A stretch of 64,000 nt of DNA from Erodium maritimum (Eukaryota; Streptophyta; Magnoliopsida; Geraniales; Geraniaceae): NCBI GenBank assembly GCA_963921825.1, contig OY997594.1:8437001-8501000 (forward strand). Direction: 5' to 3'. Of this stretch, positions 1-12,520 are shown piece after piece. A program made the translations under genes and the position numbers. The notes under the pieces are model-generated. The model worked only from the letters and a program-made list of their open reading frames with translations. It made no database searches and was not told the DNA's origin. The stretch's first letter is position 1. Every line of letters begins with the position of its first letter.

Positions 1-779
1 GTAGGACACTCATGATAGTCAACACATCTTCTTAATTTATGTCTTTAAAAAAACGGACATAAATTTTGAAATATATAATTACATGGAATTTAACATTATC
101 TTGAAATAGGATAGCAGCTGTAGTGCATTTGGTTCCTAGCTTTGAAATTGAAGATGTTATTGGGGTGATTAATAATAAGTAATATTCATTTTTTAGCACA
201 ATAATGATTACTATTCATGTAAACATAACTTTCACTTAGATCACTAATCATTTCAATAATTTTACTAGCATTTATAGTGTCGCATAATCTCTATAAGAGA
301 TTCCTTAAAACTCTATATTCATGGAAAATAGTGAGAAAAAACATTCAAGCTCCAAAAACTAATCGATTTAAATGAGAACTACCATCGTCTAGATTAATTA
401 TGACTTTCAATATTATTGTATAAAATTTATATTATGCAAGTTCAAATCAAATAGAACTTTAAGAATAAATGTTGTTTGGTATTTCAATTTATCATATTAT
501 AGTTAATAGAGTTACTACATCTGAAAAAAAATCTATTTGTAAAAAAATGAGATGGTTTTAAATTATTATTATATCTGAAAATCAAATTTTTATATTTAAA
601 ATAATAATAAAAAAATGACCCCTACTCATTGGGGAATCTTTTCTAGCTTTTAACTTGTAAGTCAATTTTTTTTACCAAGGTTCACCATTATAAAATATGT
701 AAATTATGCACATCAGGAATTGCTTTTGTTTGGTTATTGTTTACAAAGTAGCTATATTATTATATTCTCATGGGATAAA
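1..779. other. AT-rich intergenic stretch, nothing recognised
   Basis: AT-rich DNA with homopolymer A and T runs. Open frames here are short and show no familiar motif. I see no RNA gene or repeat boundary. Confidence 0.6.
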
Positions 780-1222
780 TAGTGTTTTTCTACCTTGGCT
801 TGGAATTGGAGATAGAACTGGAGCTATAGTCGGTAGCGACGGAGTGAAGAGATATCGGTTGGTGAACGTCGGGATAATCAGACGAGGGCTGGTAAGCAGC
901 TTTTCCTGGAGAAATGTTAGGTCCTCAGACTTTAGGGACAAGCTCTAGGAGGGGTCCTTGATTTGAGTCTTGCCTCTTACTACTGATGCACTCCATGCTA
1001 AAGCTTTTGAGCAGGACTTCCAGTTTCACTTTCTTACCCTCATCTTTCTTTCATGCCTATGTGGCGTATCAATACCATCTGTGACGGTTCTAGTTTTTAA
1101 GAAGAACTACAAACGATTTGTTCGATGCCTATTCGTGCTTGGTGGACAGAAATTTTCTTGTTGCACATATATGTAGTTGACTCTCTAAATTAATAATAAT
1201 GTATCTTTCAGTAAAAAAAAAA
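780..1222 (+). mobile_element. Possible 5'-truncated retroposon 3' end
   Basis: A stretch of higher GC than its flanks ends in a run of ten A at 1213-1222, preceded by AT-rich sequence. This looks like the 3' tail of a LINE-type insertion. No protein domain can be read in it and no target-site duplication was identified. It could equally be unrelated intergenic DNA. Confidence 0.3.
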
Positions 1223-3385
1223 TTAAGATCGAGAAAGTAAACCGGTATCTCGTCAAAGGTAGGTGTATCGTCTCTCTAAATCATGGTAACAGACATTTAT
1301 TAGGTAATATAGGATACATTATATAGAAACTAGACTGACGTATTAGGTTGTTGTCATGAACTGTTAAGGCTTTATGGGACCCCTGCTCGAGGAAGACAAG
1401 TCTAACAAACCGGCCACATCATGATCCAATGGGCTTCCAATCCCTTATAGACCCTATCTCTTGAGACTCATGGTCTTCGGTTAGGATGTATGACATATCT
1501 CACCTGTGTCTTCCTCCCTCTATTGATCTAGATGGCCATAATCGGCCTCGTTGTCATCTTCTTCATCACCATCGGTCAAAAACCATTCTCATCCTTGGAT
1601 TGAAAGAAAGCTGGTAGGCATCAGTTCGGAAAAATGATGGTCATTTTCCCGGCTTCGAGAAGGCGGCTGCACATAGTGTCCTCATGTCAGAATCCTAGAA
1701 ACCCTAATTTTAAGGAGAAGATGCATGATCCGATAGTTGACTATTTCTAAAGACGGACTATTGAAAGGAAGTGAGTCAGGGAACAGTGGCAAGACGCTTA
1801 CAAAACCCTAACAGAACCATTTTTTTTGTGTAATAATAAATAATTCTAATATCACGTAAATTTGTATAATTGTGTGTGATAAATAGAGTTAAACCCATGG
1901 AGACAACACAAAGAAGACAACATGTACGAGACAACGGACAAATGTTTAATTAATATACTTTTGATGTTATTTATTATTACCAAACTCATATTAATTATTT
2001 AGTTTGACAGAGGCAGAACCATGGCCGATGCATATCTATTGTCTTTTTTCGATTTGGCATACTTGATTCATGGAATTTACTTGTACCGAATATCCTACTA
2101 CATGCATGTGGAGCTTCTGTTTAACATACTTTATGCATCTTATGGGGAATTCACACAATATATAACATCTCACTCAAATAGCTGATGGACCCGTATAATT
2201 TACAAAATATTATATATATATACCCACAAATAGTGCCACTGCAATAAACACTACATGCACTTAATTAAGGGAAAACCAAGCTTATTGATGGTAGCATATT
2301 TGATTATGACAAGAAATTAAATCAATTTACTATACTAGAATGTCCATGTAGAAACAAGTTTGATTATTCTATACGTTCCTTACGGGGTTACTGTAAAGCT
2401 TGCTACCATTGATTACTACGTCAAAAATGCATGACTACGTTGGATCAAGTGGTTAGAATAGTTAACTTTTACATGTGAGATTCTATGTTTCAAACTTGAT
2501 ATATATAAAATTTAAGATTAATTATTGACGGTATTAAAAAAATTCCTGCATATATTCTTCAAGTTGTATATTCAGCCAAGCACTAGCAGGCTATTGAATT
2601 ATCAAGAAAATTTACTTATAAATACGAAATTAAGAAGGTCTAATTTATCATCCAAATCCCACGAAAAAGGTTCTGGAGTCGGTATTGATTGTTGTAACCT
2701 TGATGATGTCTTTCATTTCACTACGGAGATCATCGCCGAGACAAGAACTTGATGCTTGTGCCTGAAAAGTTAACAAGTACCCCAAAACAATGTTAACAGT
2801 CATTAAAATAACAAAATTAACAATATTTCATACTGAGAGTGAGAGGTGCTGCCAACAATTGTGTTCTCATGAGTGTTCTCTTCATGCTAAAAATAAGTTT
2901 AAATTTCCACGATGCAAATATCAAATTGGAAAAAAACCTCAAATCTTTTTGACTTAAATGGACGTCCCTAATTATTTCATTTTAATTTAATCTCATCGTG
3001 AGTTCTCTACTATACGGTGGGTCACTCAATTATTTAACACGAGGACGTGCATGGTTAATGGAGTCAAAAGAAGAGGAGGGATCGGGAGCCTTACAAACAA
3101 ACTGTGCGTAATCAATAATTGTCGGGAATTACTGCAAGATAATGTATATATGAATATGTTTCAAGCTAAGATGAACCAGGAATGGAGGATTGTTGATACT
3201 CTAAATTAAGGGCATATTAGTACGTATATGTATTAACCTTAGGGCTGAAATATCATATTACAAGGAAACTCCCAAACATATGTCTGGCAGTTGGGGATTG
3301 GTTGTATTTATATATACTTATATTTATATATAGGATTACTATTTATGATAAGCTTATATTTGAATATATTCTTTCGCTTCTGATC
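1223..3385. other. Intergenic, no gene recognised
   Basis: Mixed AT-rich sequence with a more GC-balanced patch at about 1370-1800. The short frames resemble no family I know. No terminal repeats or tails were found. Confidence 0.5.
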
Positions 3386-3531
3386 GAATCTGGTCTTTTT
3401 TCGTCAGTAATAACTATTCGACTTGGGTTCTTGTCTCACAAGTCAGGTCTTTTTCCGTCATGAGTACTCGATTACTATTCCCGCACAAATCAGATCTTTT
3501 TTCGTCATGAGTAATCGATTAGGATCCGCGG
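3386..3531 (+). repeat. Three degenerate copies of a TCTTTTTTCGTCA motif
   Basis: A unit reading roughly AATCTGGTCTTTTTTCGTCA followed by GAGTAATCGATTA occurs near 3387, 3440 and 3487 with unequal spacing of about 45-55 bp. The copies differ at several bases. It directly precedes the CACCCTCGC repeat block and may belong to the same element. Confidence 0.5.
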
Positions 3532-3539
3532 GTTATTTC

Positions 3540-4730
3540 AAGAAAGAGGCATCGGGCACATCCGTCATACCCTAGGGGTTACTCTCATTCTTTTCCACGA
3601 AGTCGTGCGGAGGAGTAGCCGGGTGTTCCCCGGGAACTAGCTACCTCCTCTCTCCCGAAAGGATGGAAGCGTCCAGTAGGAAAGGATCATGATTTGGACT
3701 CAGACGACTCTACACGCTCCGAGGGAACACATTGTAAACAGGGGGGTCAAGCACCCTCGCCTCGGGCAATAAGGAGTTCATGGTCTAGTGGGGGTCGATC
3801 GGCAACACCGCCTCACTAGACGTATGGTGGTAGTGGTCCCACAAAGTTCTCGCACGGTACTCCCCTACTATTTCGGGGGCCAACACTCTCGTGTTATTGA
3901 AGCCCTACATTATCATTCTAGGGAGGACAACGCACGCTGGTTACTCGGGGGAGTATACAGTCTCCCTCGGGGGGGGTTAAGCACCCTCGCATTGGCCAAT
4001 GAGGAGTTCGTGGTCTAGTGGGGGTCGGTCGGCAACACCGCCTCACTAGACGTATGGTGGTAGTGGTTCCACCAAGTTTTGGCACGATACTCCCCTACTA
4101 TTTCGGGGGCCAACACTCTCGTGTTATTGGAGCCCTACATTGTCATTCTATTAGGACAACGCACGTTGGTTCCTCGAGAGAGTATACAGTCCCCCTCAGC
4201 GTCACTCCGGAAATGGACCGGCCTATCCTAAATTCCCGTTTGGATTCGATGCACCGGTTTCTTTGGACGCTATCCCAATGTCACCTTCCGAACATCTCAG
4301 TGAAGCACTTCGGTATTTAAGTATTTATATTCAAATTTTAATTTTTATGTTGTTCTGATTCCATGATGTTAAGATCCTCGTTCCAATACTTTTTTGCTAT
4401 GCCTTTGGTTTGCGCGTTTTAGGTCAAGCACCCTCGCTTTGGTCAATGAGAAGTTCGTGGTCTAGTGGGGGTCGGCCGACAAAACCGCCTCACTGGACAT
4501 ATGGTGGTAGTTTTTCTACCAAGTTCTGGCATGGTACTCTCTTACTATTTCGAAGGCCAACACTCTCGCGTCTTGGAACTCTACACTATCATTCTTGGGA
4601 GGAAAACACATGTTGGTTCTTCGGGGGATTATACAGTCCCCCTCGACGCCACTCTGAAAATGGGCCGTCTCTCTCCTAGCTTCCCGTTTGAATTCGATGT
4701 ACCAGTTTCTTTGGATCACTAGAATTAGTG
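3540..4730 (+). repeat. Block of CACCCTCGC repeats (two tandem copies plus a third)
   Basis: A unit starting near AAGCACCCTCGCC is present in tandem at about 3745-3974 and 3975-4204 (period 230 bp) and again at about 4422-4640 after a 200-bp AT-rich spacer. Each unit carries the same open frame with a YYFGGQHSRV-like peptide. The same sequence lies on the minus strand at about 49200-49480, inside a LINE-type element ending in poly(A), and a decayed piece lies at 25380-25700. So this is part of a dispersed retroposon family rather than a host gene. Confidence 0.6.
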
Positions 4731-4932
4731 GGTTTAATACTGTTTTGTTCGTGTTCGTGTTTTTTGGACTTTTAGTCCTCCTATTTTCCGGGTTTTGGCC
4801 CTTTAACTTTGTACGAGAGCTCTCTTGTAATCATTGTCTGTTTGGCCTGGTCCTTCTTGGACCAAGTTCAGATCTCTTTCTTTTCTTAGAGCATGTCTTT
4901 TTAATAAATTATTGAGCTTATATAAAAAAAAG
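4731..4932 (+). mobile_element. LINE-type 3' end with A tail
   Basis: A T-rich 3'-untranslated-like segment contains the conserved GAGAGCTCTCTTGTAA block and ends in AATAAATTATTGAGCTTAT plus a run of A. The same block and tail occur at 5150-5352 and 14880-15099. This copy is strongly 5'-truncated. It has no coding domain left. Confidence 0.5.
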
Positions 4933-5352
4933 AATTACTATGTTCAAATCAAATCAACTCACTCTAGGAGTCAAGAGAGATTTGTTAACCCTGTGGATAT
5001 TGGGAAGCAGATCTTACAACCTCAAGCTATTCTGAACAATTTTCGTTCAAGCTATTTACAAACTCAAGCTGCTCAGCTAGCCCATTCAGCTAAAGCTTTT
5101 GATGATCCGAATTTGACTTTAGAAGGTGAAGAATGGGTCACTGATGGTTGAGCTTGTGATCCATTTTGTTCTATGGTCCGATGACACTGGTCATCGACCT
5201 GTTTTTTTGTTTTTGTTTTTTGGATTGCTCTTTTTCGCGGTTTGTTCCCGCATATTCAGATGAGAGCTCTCTTGTTACGGTTGTGTTCTGGACTGATCTT
5301 GTTTGGATCTTTCTTTTCTTTTAATAAATTTTATGAGCTTATCCAAAAAAAT
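4933..5352 (+). mobile_element. LINE-type 3' end with ORF remnant and A tail
   Basis: The segment encodes a short C-terminal frame with a FDDPN...EGEEWVTDG ending (stop near 5151). It is followed by about 200 bp of T-rich 3' sequence and an AATAAATTTTATGAGCTTAT end with A residues. The copy at 14368-15099 has the same frame ending (FDDPNF...EGEE) and the same 3' end. The frame ends straight into the tail without any reverse transcriptase domain. Classification as non-LTR retroposon is by the A tail and by the lack of terminal repeats. Confidence 0.5.
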
Positions 5353-6226
5353 GGTCCATGTTTGTTAGGAGAGGTATATTTATAAAAATAAATGTAAAAG
5401 TTCTACATATTTACCATTTGTGTTTTTAATGCTTCTTTTATATAAATATAGACATATGTTTTGCTTTATTAGGAATTTAATTTGTATTATATATGTACTT
5501 AGGTTTATAGTGTACAGTAATTCTAAATATACATACTTTTCATCATATTTGTATTTGTTTGGGAGTTGGATAACAGAGATTGTTTTTCTGTTTTTTTTAC
5601 ACATAAATGACAGGTAGAAAAAGTGAAGTAGATACAAATAAACTTGTAAAGGTTAAAACATATAAATGATCATGAACTACACACTAAATACTTGTTTCCA
5701 TCTCTATTTGGGAGGTAATTATGAATAAATATAGCACAGCACATTGTATATGTAGAGAAGGTTAAATACCAAATTCATAAAAGTTCAATAACTTTAGAAG
5801 GATAGACACATAATGTTGATTGAAAAAAAAGGAAACAATGATTTGTTTGATTAAAATTAAAGGTGAAAATGACCTCCCAAAAAAGTAGAGATAAAAAGAA
5901 GTGAGAGTGAGTGTTGAGATCCTAATCGAAAGGGAAGAGAGCAGTAGAAGAACTCGTGACTCAACTGTAGCAGCCAAATAAGAAGAGTGAAACCAAAAAG
6001 AAAATAAAAACAAAAAGACAAGAGAAGAAACAAAACCATCCTGTACTCCAACTCATCCCTGTCCCATGCACCACCTTTCTCTATCCCATTCCCACCGTGT
6101 CTTTCTTTTTCTTTTTCTTTTTTATTTTGAAGAAAAATAGTGAAAATTATTTTAATATTACGTACCTGTTATAGAGTAGTACTTTTTGTCCACATGACAC
6201 AAGCTCAGGTTCTTGTATAATCCTTT
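5353..6226. other. Downstream flank of the IDD gene
   Basis: AT-rich sequence beyond the stop of the minus-strand IDD gene. Part of it must be the 3' untranslated region; no sharp polyadenylation site could be fixed. Open frames in both directions here are low-complexity and look non-coding. Confidence 0.5.
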
Positions 6227-9200
6227 TCAGTGAAAATTCCTCCCTCCGTAAGAGTGGGTGCCACCGTTAAGAAAGTCTCTGGTGAGTACCATTTGATCAG
6301 GTCCCTCGGTGGCGGCGGCGAGTGAGTTCATCAGGTCTTGCAGGTTGCTGTTGTCGCCCTCGCTAAATATACCTGCGAAGCTGCTGTTGTCGCCCCCGAA
6401 GCTCCTCAGTACGGAGGCGCTAGCGTTGGCTTTGTTGTTGCTGGAGATGGAGCCTATCTGAGCGGCCTTCTGGAGTAGCGCGGTCGCCGACATTTGTGCC
6501 ATGACGTTGTTGCTGTTGTTGTTGTTGTTATGGTCTTCGCCGGTGAAGAGAGATGGAACGGCGGAGGTCATGAAGGGGTTGTCGGGTCCTTGGCTGAGGT
6601 TATTAGGGTGCATGAGGTAATGTTTATTGTTGTGGTTGAGCTGTGGTGGTGGCTGGCGGAAAGGGGGAGGTGAGAGGAGGTGGTGGAATTGGTTGGCATG
6701 CAGCGGCTCCGGGTGGAGGGACGGAGAAATATGGAGGCCGGAGGTGGCGACACCGTAGAGATTGGTCATGTTATTGGTGTTGGTGTTGGTGGGAAGCTGC
6801 ACTCTTGGGCTTTCTCGCGCCAGTGCATCGCAGAATGCCCTGTGTGTGATGAAACTGTCGCGCCTGTTTCCATTGCAATTTACCAAAGCAAACCATATTA
6901 GATCTTCTCCATTAATTAGTTATTCAATAATATAACATTTCTTACTCAAGTATGGAATACTAATCATATCAAGAGTTTTCTATAGTAATATGAATGTATT
7001 AATAATATAAATCTTTAAGTGAACATCCCCACAGTCAAGTTTTAAGTTTCATGTGGTAGATCTAATCAAAGTTTGTTTATGGTGTATTCTCGATCTAATT
7101 ACGGGTCTGATATAAACAAAACGATTCAATTAAACCGAGTTTAAACCGATTTGGTCTAATCTCAGTATAAATATTCTAAGTGATATAATATAATACTGTA
7201 TTTAGGTTATAAGTCTTTTATCCCTAATATTAGTGGTCAATCAACTGTAAATTTTCTTATATGGAGAGAGGGTTATAGAGTATATTTTACATTATTATGT
7301 TGTGGAGCCATACACATAGTATAAATATGACTAATTTAAAGTTTTTATATTTAAATAAACTCATCAATTATCATTTAAATTATCTACATAGAGTCTCTTG
7401 ACTATAATATGATGAATGCTGAATTGTAATAATCAATTAGTGAAGTTGGGAACTAATAATTGGAAAGTAAGAATGACCATGACAAAGACACAATGGAGTC
7501 ACGTGTATTAAAATTTCAAAGAAGAGGGAATACAATAAATCTATGGTGAGGAATTGGATGTGCCATTAACAAGAAATCATGTTAGCATTGAGAGGAATAA
7601 GAAGTCGAAATTGAAACATAGTATGAACAAACATTGAAGAAGAAATAAAAACACTACTGTTTAAAGAGCTAGATGTTCAATAAATGCAACAAGAGAATAT
7701 AGATAACTTTGTGAAAGGTTACCAATCAGTCAATAGAGCAGACAATTTCAGGACTTAATAATAATATCTTGCACCACCACCATCAATGCAGCTCAGTTCT
7801 TCTACACACACAACCTTAAAACATAAATTCCCATGAACATTATTAAGTACATATATATTGATTGAGCATCATTTGTTATTCAAATTCTGAATCCCACTAT
7901 ATCTATTATGATTATTTATGGTTACTCAAACTCAAAAACCACTCAAAGAGAGAGAAAGGGTAAATTCTTGGGGTTGGCTAATTTGGCTTTGGTTTCAACC
8001 TAATATATACAGTATGGAGTACAATCAGGTATTACGATATGAACCTGCGAACTCGCGTGTTAAGTGTATCCGCTTTAAAAAAAACAACATTCTCGGTTTG
8101 AGATGAATATTTTCAGACAAAAAATTTTCAAATCAGAAATGCTATTTTCTTATACTATATTTGTTCAAAATAAAATGTTGTTTTCTCAAACTTTTTTTCC
8201 TCAAATTGATATGCTATTTTCTCAAACTATGTTCGTAATTTTTTCAAACCAGATTTGAAGTTCCCAAATTCACACAGTAACGAAAATTCGCACTTGATTA
8301 TCTCTCTATACACTATAACAACAATATCATCCTCTCCATGGACATATATACCAACCAACACGTGAACAAGATAAAAAAGAAGCTAAATCCTCCCATTTGT
8401 TTTAGCCTTCAAAGTGTTGTAAATATAAAAGAAGCAGAACCTATTAAACATGTCCCCCTTATTTTTCTGTGTTTCAATTCTCTACAGGGACTATTCACAT
8501 GGGTAAAGAGAAAGAGAAACAAAGAAATGAACCGAAGAAGCAAAACGAATCAAAAACTTTTTCGCATCCTGTCACTTAACTATGAAAGAATCTTAGCCCT
8601 AAACCAAATAAGCCAAGCACTCCCCTTTGCTCAGATTTATCTCTTTCCTCGATCGGTCGATATATAGTTTAATTATAATTTGACGAAGCAGAGATAGATA
8701 GATTAATTTACCTGGAGAAGAGGGTTCCACAGTCGCAGCGGTACTCCCTGGTGCCGCAGGTCTTGGAGTGGGCCTTCCAGTCGGAGAGGACGGCGTAGCG
8801 CTTGGAGCACTTGTCGCACTTCCACTTCTTCTCGCCGTGCTTGCGGGAGTAGTGCTTCTTGATTCCGGTGAGGTCCCCGAGGGGCCGGGAGGGGTCGTGG
8901 TGGACGCAGCTGGGCTCCGGGCACAGGTACACCTTCTTCCGGACCTCTTTGTTAGACTTCTGCTTCAGCTTCCACGGCAGGTTGTGTCCTCTTCTGTGGA
9001 GCTGCAGGTTCTGCTCCCTTTGGAACCCCTTGTTGCACACCTCACATACGAACCTGTTTGTGGCCATCAGGCTCTTGGGAGATAGTGCTATCACCTCCGC
9101 ATCTGGATCTGTAACAATAACAACAACAACAAACGAGTTGATTATGAAAAATGACAAAGGAACAAATTATTAGAAAATTCGCTAGCTCACGCAATTGCTA

Positions 9201-9583
9201 AAGAACAAATCCGAGACACATCCAAAAAGAAATGAACTTTATGTCAATTACAGTGCTACTATACTTCTCAATTCTTTAGGCTACGAAACTCAAACTTAGG
9301 GTTTTGTTTCTTTCTTCATCTCTCTCTATATATATAACTTGAAAGAACACAACACAACACGACACAACACAACATTAGATTATGAAATATGATATATGAT
9401 GATAAAATTGTAGAGATACTTGCTTGGTGTTCCTGGCTGGTTTCTCCTTCTCTTCTGAGCCGGTGGTTCCGGAGGAGGAGTTGGTGACGATGAGTGTTGT
9501 TGTTGTTGTTGTTGTTTCATGATTTGATCATAGTCCTGTCCTCGGAATCCAAAGAAAGCTCCGGATGAAGATGAAGCCGCCAT
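6227..9583 (-). CDS. INDETERMINATE DOMAIN (IDD) C2H2 zinc-finger transcription factor
   Basis: Three exons (9583-9424, 9108-8712, 6863-6227) join in frame to 397 residues. The protein starts [12 protein letters not shown], has a poly-Q run, and carries the [21 protein letters not shown] stretch (basic nuclear signal plus family signature, about 46-64). Four zinc fingers follow at about 73-185: a C2H2 finger (FVCEVC...HRRGH), a second C2H2 finger (CPEPSC...KKHYSRKH), then two CCHC fingers (CDKC...HSKTC; CDCG...HRAFC). The C-terminus has the [11 protein letters not shown] and LTRDFLNGG motifs that IDD proteins use for protein contacts. The start and linker resemble the Arabidopsis IDD4/IDD5 group. 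IDD proteins are nuclear DNA-binding factors that partner GRAS proteins. An in-frame ATG at 9634 would add 17 residues; 9583 is preferred for context and family match. Intron 1 needs a GC donor. Confidence 0.93.
6864..8711 (-). other. Intron 2 of the IDD gene (1848 bp)
   Basis: It lies between the TTCTCCAG/GTAAAT donor at 8711 and the GGAAACAG acceptor at 6864, restoring [15 protein letters not shown]. It is AT-rich. No transposon boundary or additional gene was recognised inside it. Confidence 0.85.
9109..9423 (-). other. Intron 1 of the IDD gene with a GC-AG boundary
   Basis: Read on the minus strand, exon 1 ends CCAA and the intron starts GCAAGTATC and ends TTGTTACAG. Only this donor gives the family sequence GTPNPDAEV across the junction. 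The nearby GT (four bases further on) shifts the frame and breaks the zinc-finger exon. GCAAGT is the usual consensus of the minor GC donor class. Confidence 0.8.
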
Positions 9584-9634
9584 AGCTGATTGGGGAAGAA
9601 GATGATGAGCTCTATAGCATCCACAATTTGACAT

Positions 9635-11340
9635 GCAAATGAGAGAAAAATATCTGAGAGGGGAAAAGTTAAAAGGAAGGCAGAGTTGGGTGAAGCAAAA
9701 GCATAAAAGGAATCAGAAGAAATGACCATCTTCATTCCTCATACCAAAATTAACTCAGATGAGAATACATGTAACTCAGCTTCTTTTCTGATTCGGTGTA
9801 CCCCCAATTATTTATTTTTATTTAATCAATTGAAATAAACATTAATGGCGTGGAGAGAGAGAAAGGGAAGAGATAGAATTAGAAATAGGTGGGGTAGCTG
9901 TTCATGCTCTGCTCTTTCAGTGTCGTTTTGCGGCTGTGGATTGGGTCCACCGACCTTACTAATTTATTTTCCCATCTTCTTTGTTTCAATTTTATAATTA
10001 AATAGTTCATTAACAGAAATCAAATTTGTGAAAACATTAGTATAAGGTTCTAGAGGTTTGGTCATGGGCGGATTTAGAGGATTATAAGGTATGACATAAC
10101 ATATCATGTCCCTTAAAGATATGTGTAATCGTAGTGTTTTTCAAGTACCTTTAATTTGATATCTAACAAGGTTAAATCGGAGTTCATACTTAAGATCTGT
10201 ATTGTCCGTAGTTTATATGTGAGTGTAACTTTCACTTATTTTTTTTATTTTATTTACTAATAGCCGATGATATACCTTAAATTATATTTTTAAATCCGTT
10301 TTTGGGTTTGGCACATCAGGTTATGCTTTGAAATGGGTCGTGAGGTTAAGAGAGCAAAAAAGGTTTAAGTCCCTCTTATATGCTTGGTTTGTTCGGTTGC
10401 ATGCAAATATCAGACTCTCTTCATGCATGTCACCATCCAGCTAGGGAGAGGGTGGGCAATTCCGTCATTTCACAATCAATGACCTAATAATTAAAATAAA
10501 GTGGAGATGATCTAAAATCAACTCCTACCATGAGATATATGTTTGAAGAAAAGTGGGAGAGAATTATGTGGTATATAATATGCATGAAGATGTAGGGTTG
10601 GATTGGATTGGATTGTACGTGGAATATTGTGAAGAAGATAATAATAATGAATTGATAGGGACAGTTTTTATCTTCCTAATAGAATGAGAGGTTTTATATT
10701 CCATGGCTAAACATCAAAGTCAGACTAGTGTGTCCTCTCTCTAAGACAGTGACACCTCAACCATAACCCTTCCCTCGCATCTTCTTCATTTACAGTCCTT
10801 GATGGAAAAAAACAATGGAGATGAAACTGCATAAACAGGACTAGGTTGGTGGTAGATTGGCATTTCAGGTAGTGAACTTGTCAAAGGCCGTGGAGAAGAA
10901 AGGCTCATTTCAAGCAAATGTGAGGGTAACAAACAACAACACCTTAATTATAAGTTATACCCTCTCTCTCTCTCTCTCTAGTGATCACAACAAGACCAAG
11001 ACCACAACTAGGACCACTCTGTTTGGGACACGAACATGACACACAACATGACAAGGTTATTACATAATTTAATTTCACACCCATAGGACTCGTCCATTTT
11101 CTTTTTCACTATTGTTCAGGCGTAGATAGAGTGGACGACTTCGGCCTTTTCAGGTTGTAATTGGGCCGGGCCTATAAGCCCCTTTGGGTGCTTGTGCATT
11201 GTAGACATTTACAACTCTAACTAAGGATGATCCTTAACCGGTTTACATCTTTACCAAACCGGTCAATCCAAATTCCAAAAATGACATACGAGTCTCGTAG
11301 ATCCTAAAAAATTATCGGACCAAAGTCGCTTGGTGCTCTA
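9635..11340. other. Upstream region of the IDD gene
   Basis: This contains the presumed promoter of the IDD gene but no sharp TATA box was assigned. A pure CT run of about 18 bases lies at 10962-10979. Between 10050 and 11340 the sequence is intergenic, with no credible coding frame. Confidence 0.5.
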
Positions 11341-11342
11341 AC

Positions 11343-12520
11343 TTTTTTTTATCAGCAAATTTTATTTAGGTCCAAGTCTTTGAAAAAAAAGACAGAGATA
11401 AAGACTCTACTCTCCAACTAAACCACAACCAAACCTTATAAGGTTAGCCAAGGGACTGAGACATGCCTCAAGTGCCCTAACAAGTAGTCTAGAGTATTGG
11501 ATTTTACAAACATGAAGGAACTAAATATATAACAGATCTGCAATCTAGATATCCCAACCATTAAGCTCAAGAACAAAGGCCAAAGACCTAACGAACTAAA
11601 CCTAGATTAACCAAAAAAAGACAAAGGGGAAAGTAGAACAAACCGGACTCAGCATTACTCACGCCTCGAAACCCAGAAAACGGCCCAGCACCCTCGACCA
11701 CCAAAGCTCCTAGAGAAAACCGACAATCAAATCCAGAGCGCCCCGAAAAGGTAAACTAGTGAATCGCAGTCCTCATCCCTTGAAGCCTGGAGCCATCACA
11801 ACCGGAAGAGAAAGGTAGCGAAGCCCCCAAAAACCGTTACCGGAAAACGAGCAAATGGGGGTCGAACATACCAAATACCGCGAGTCACCAGACGAAGAAA
11901 GGGGGAGGAAGCAACACCGTTGGAACTGAGAAGCTAAACCCGGCCCCCTACTGCTCACTGCTCAGCAACCGAAATATAACCCGCCGGAGACCAGCATCAC
12001 TGACGATCCCAAGAGAGAGTTAGACACCACACCAACACCCAACTTCCTCCGGCCAAAAGAGATAAAGGAGTTGGGCTAAGAATAGGGATGAGGCCAAGAA
12101 AAACCCAACATAGAGAGACACATCCCGAATCCCCCCACCACCATTAGATCTGTCCCTAGAATACCTAAATCTAGCCCAAGAATCCCTCCCCGGTGTCAAA
12201 ACCGGCACCAAACCATCGGTCACCGTCGGAACCAAGCTCCATCAAGGAGAGAACGGGGGAGGAATAGGCTAACCTTTGAGGCACCAGAAATCAAATCTGA
12301 TGAGAGAGGGGCTCGGGAAGAAAAAAGGGCAGAGTGAAAGTCATGAACCACGAAAAGAGAAGGAGGGAAAAAAGAGAAGAGGTCGGCCACCGGTGGAAAA
12401 CGACAACAAGAGTTGCATAAGGACCACCGCCGGCCACGAGAGAGAACTAGGGTTCGGGAGGTTCTTTTAGAGAAGGGAAAGGATATTTTTTAGAGAGAGA
12501 AAGCTTTTTTATATTGAGAT
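11343..12520 (-). mobile_element. Retroposon-like insertion with A tail, no coding domain seen
   Basis: On the minus strand a GC-richer segment begins near 12520 with a CT-rich leader and ends at about 11343-11350 in ATAAAAAAAAG, preceded by TAAATAAAATTTGC. This polarity (CT-rich start, T/G-rich middle, A tail) fits a non-autonomous LINE-type or related retroposon of about 1.2 kb. The frames on both strands are short and not recognisable. No target duplication was confirmed. Confidence 0.45.
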
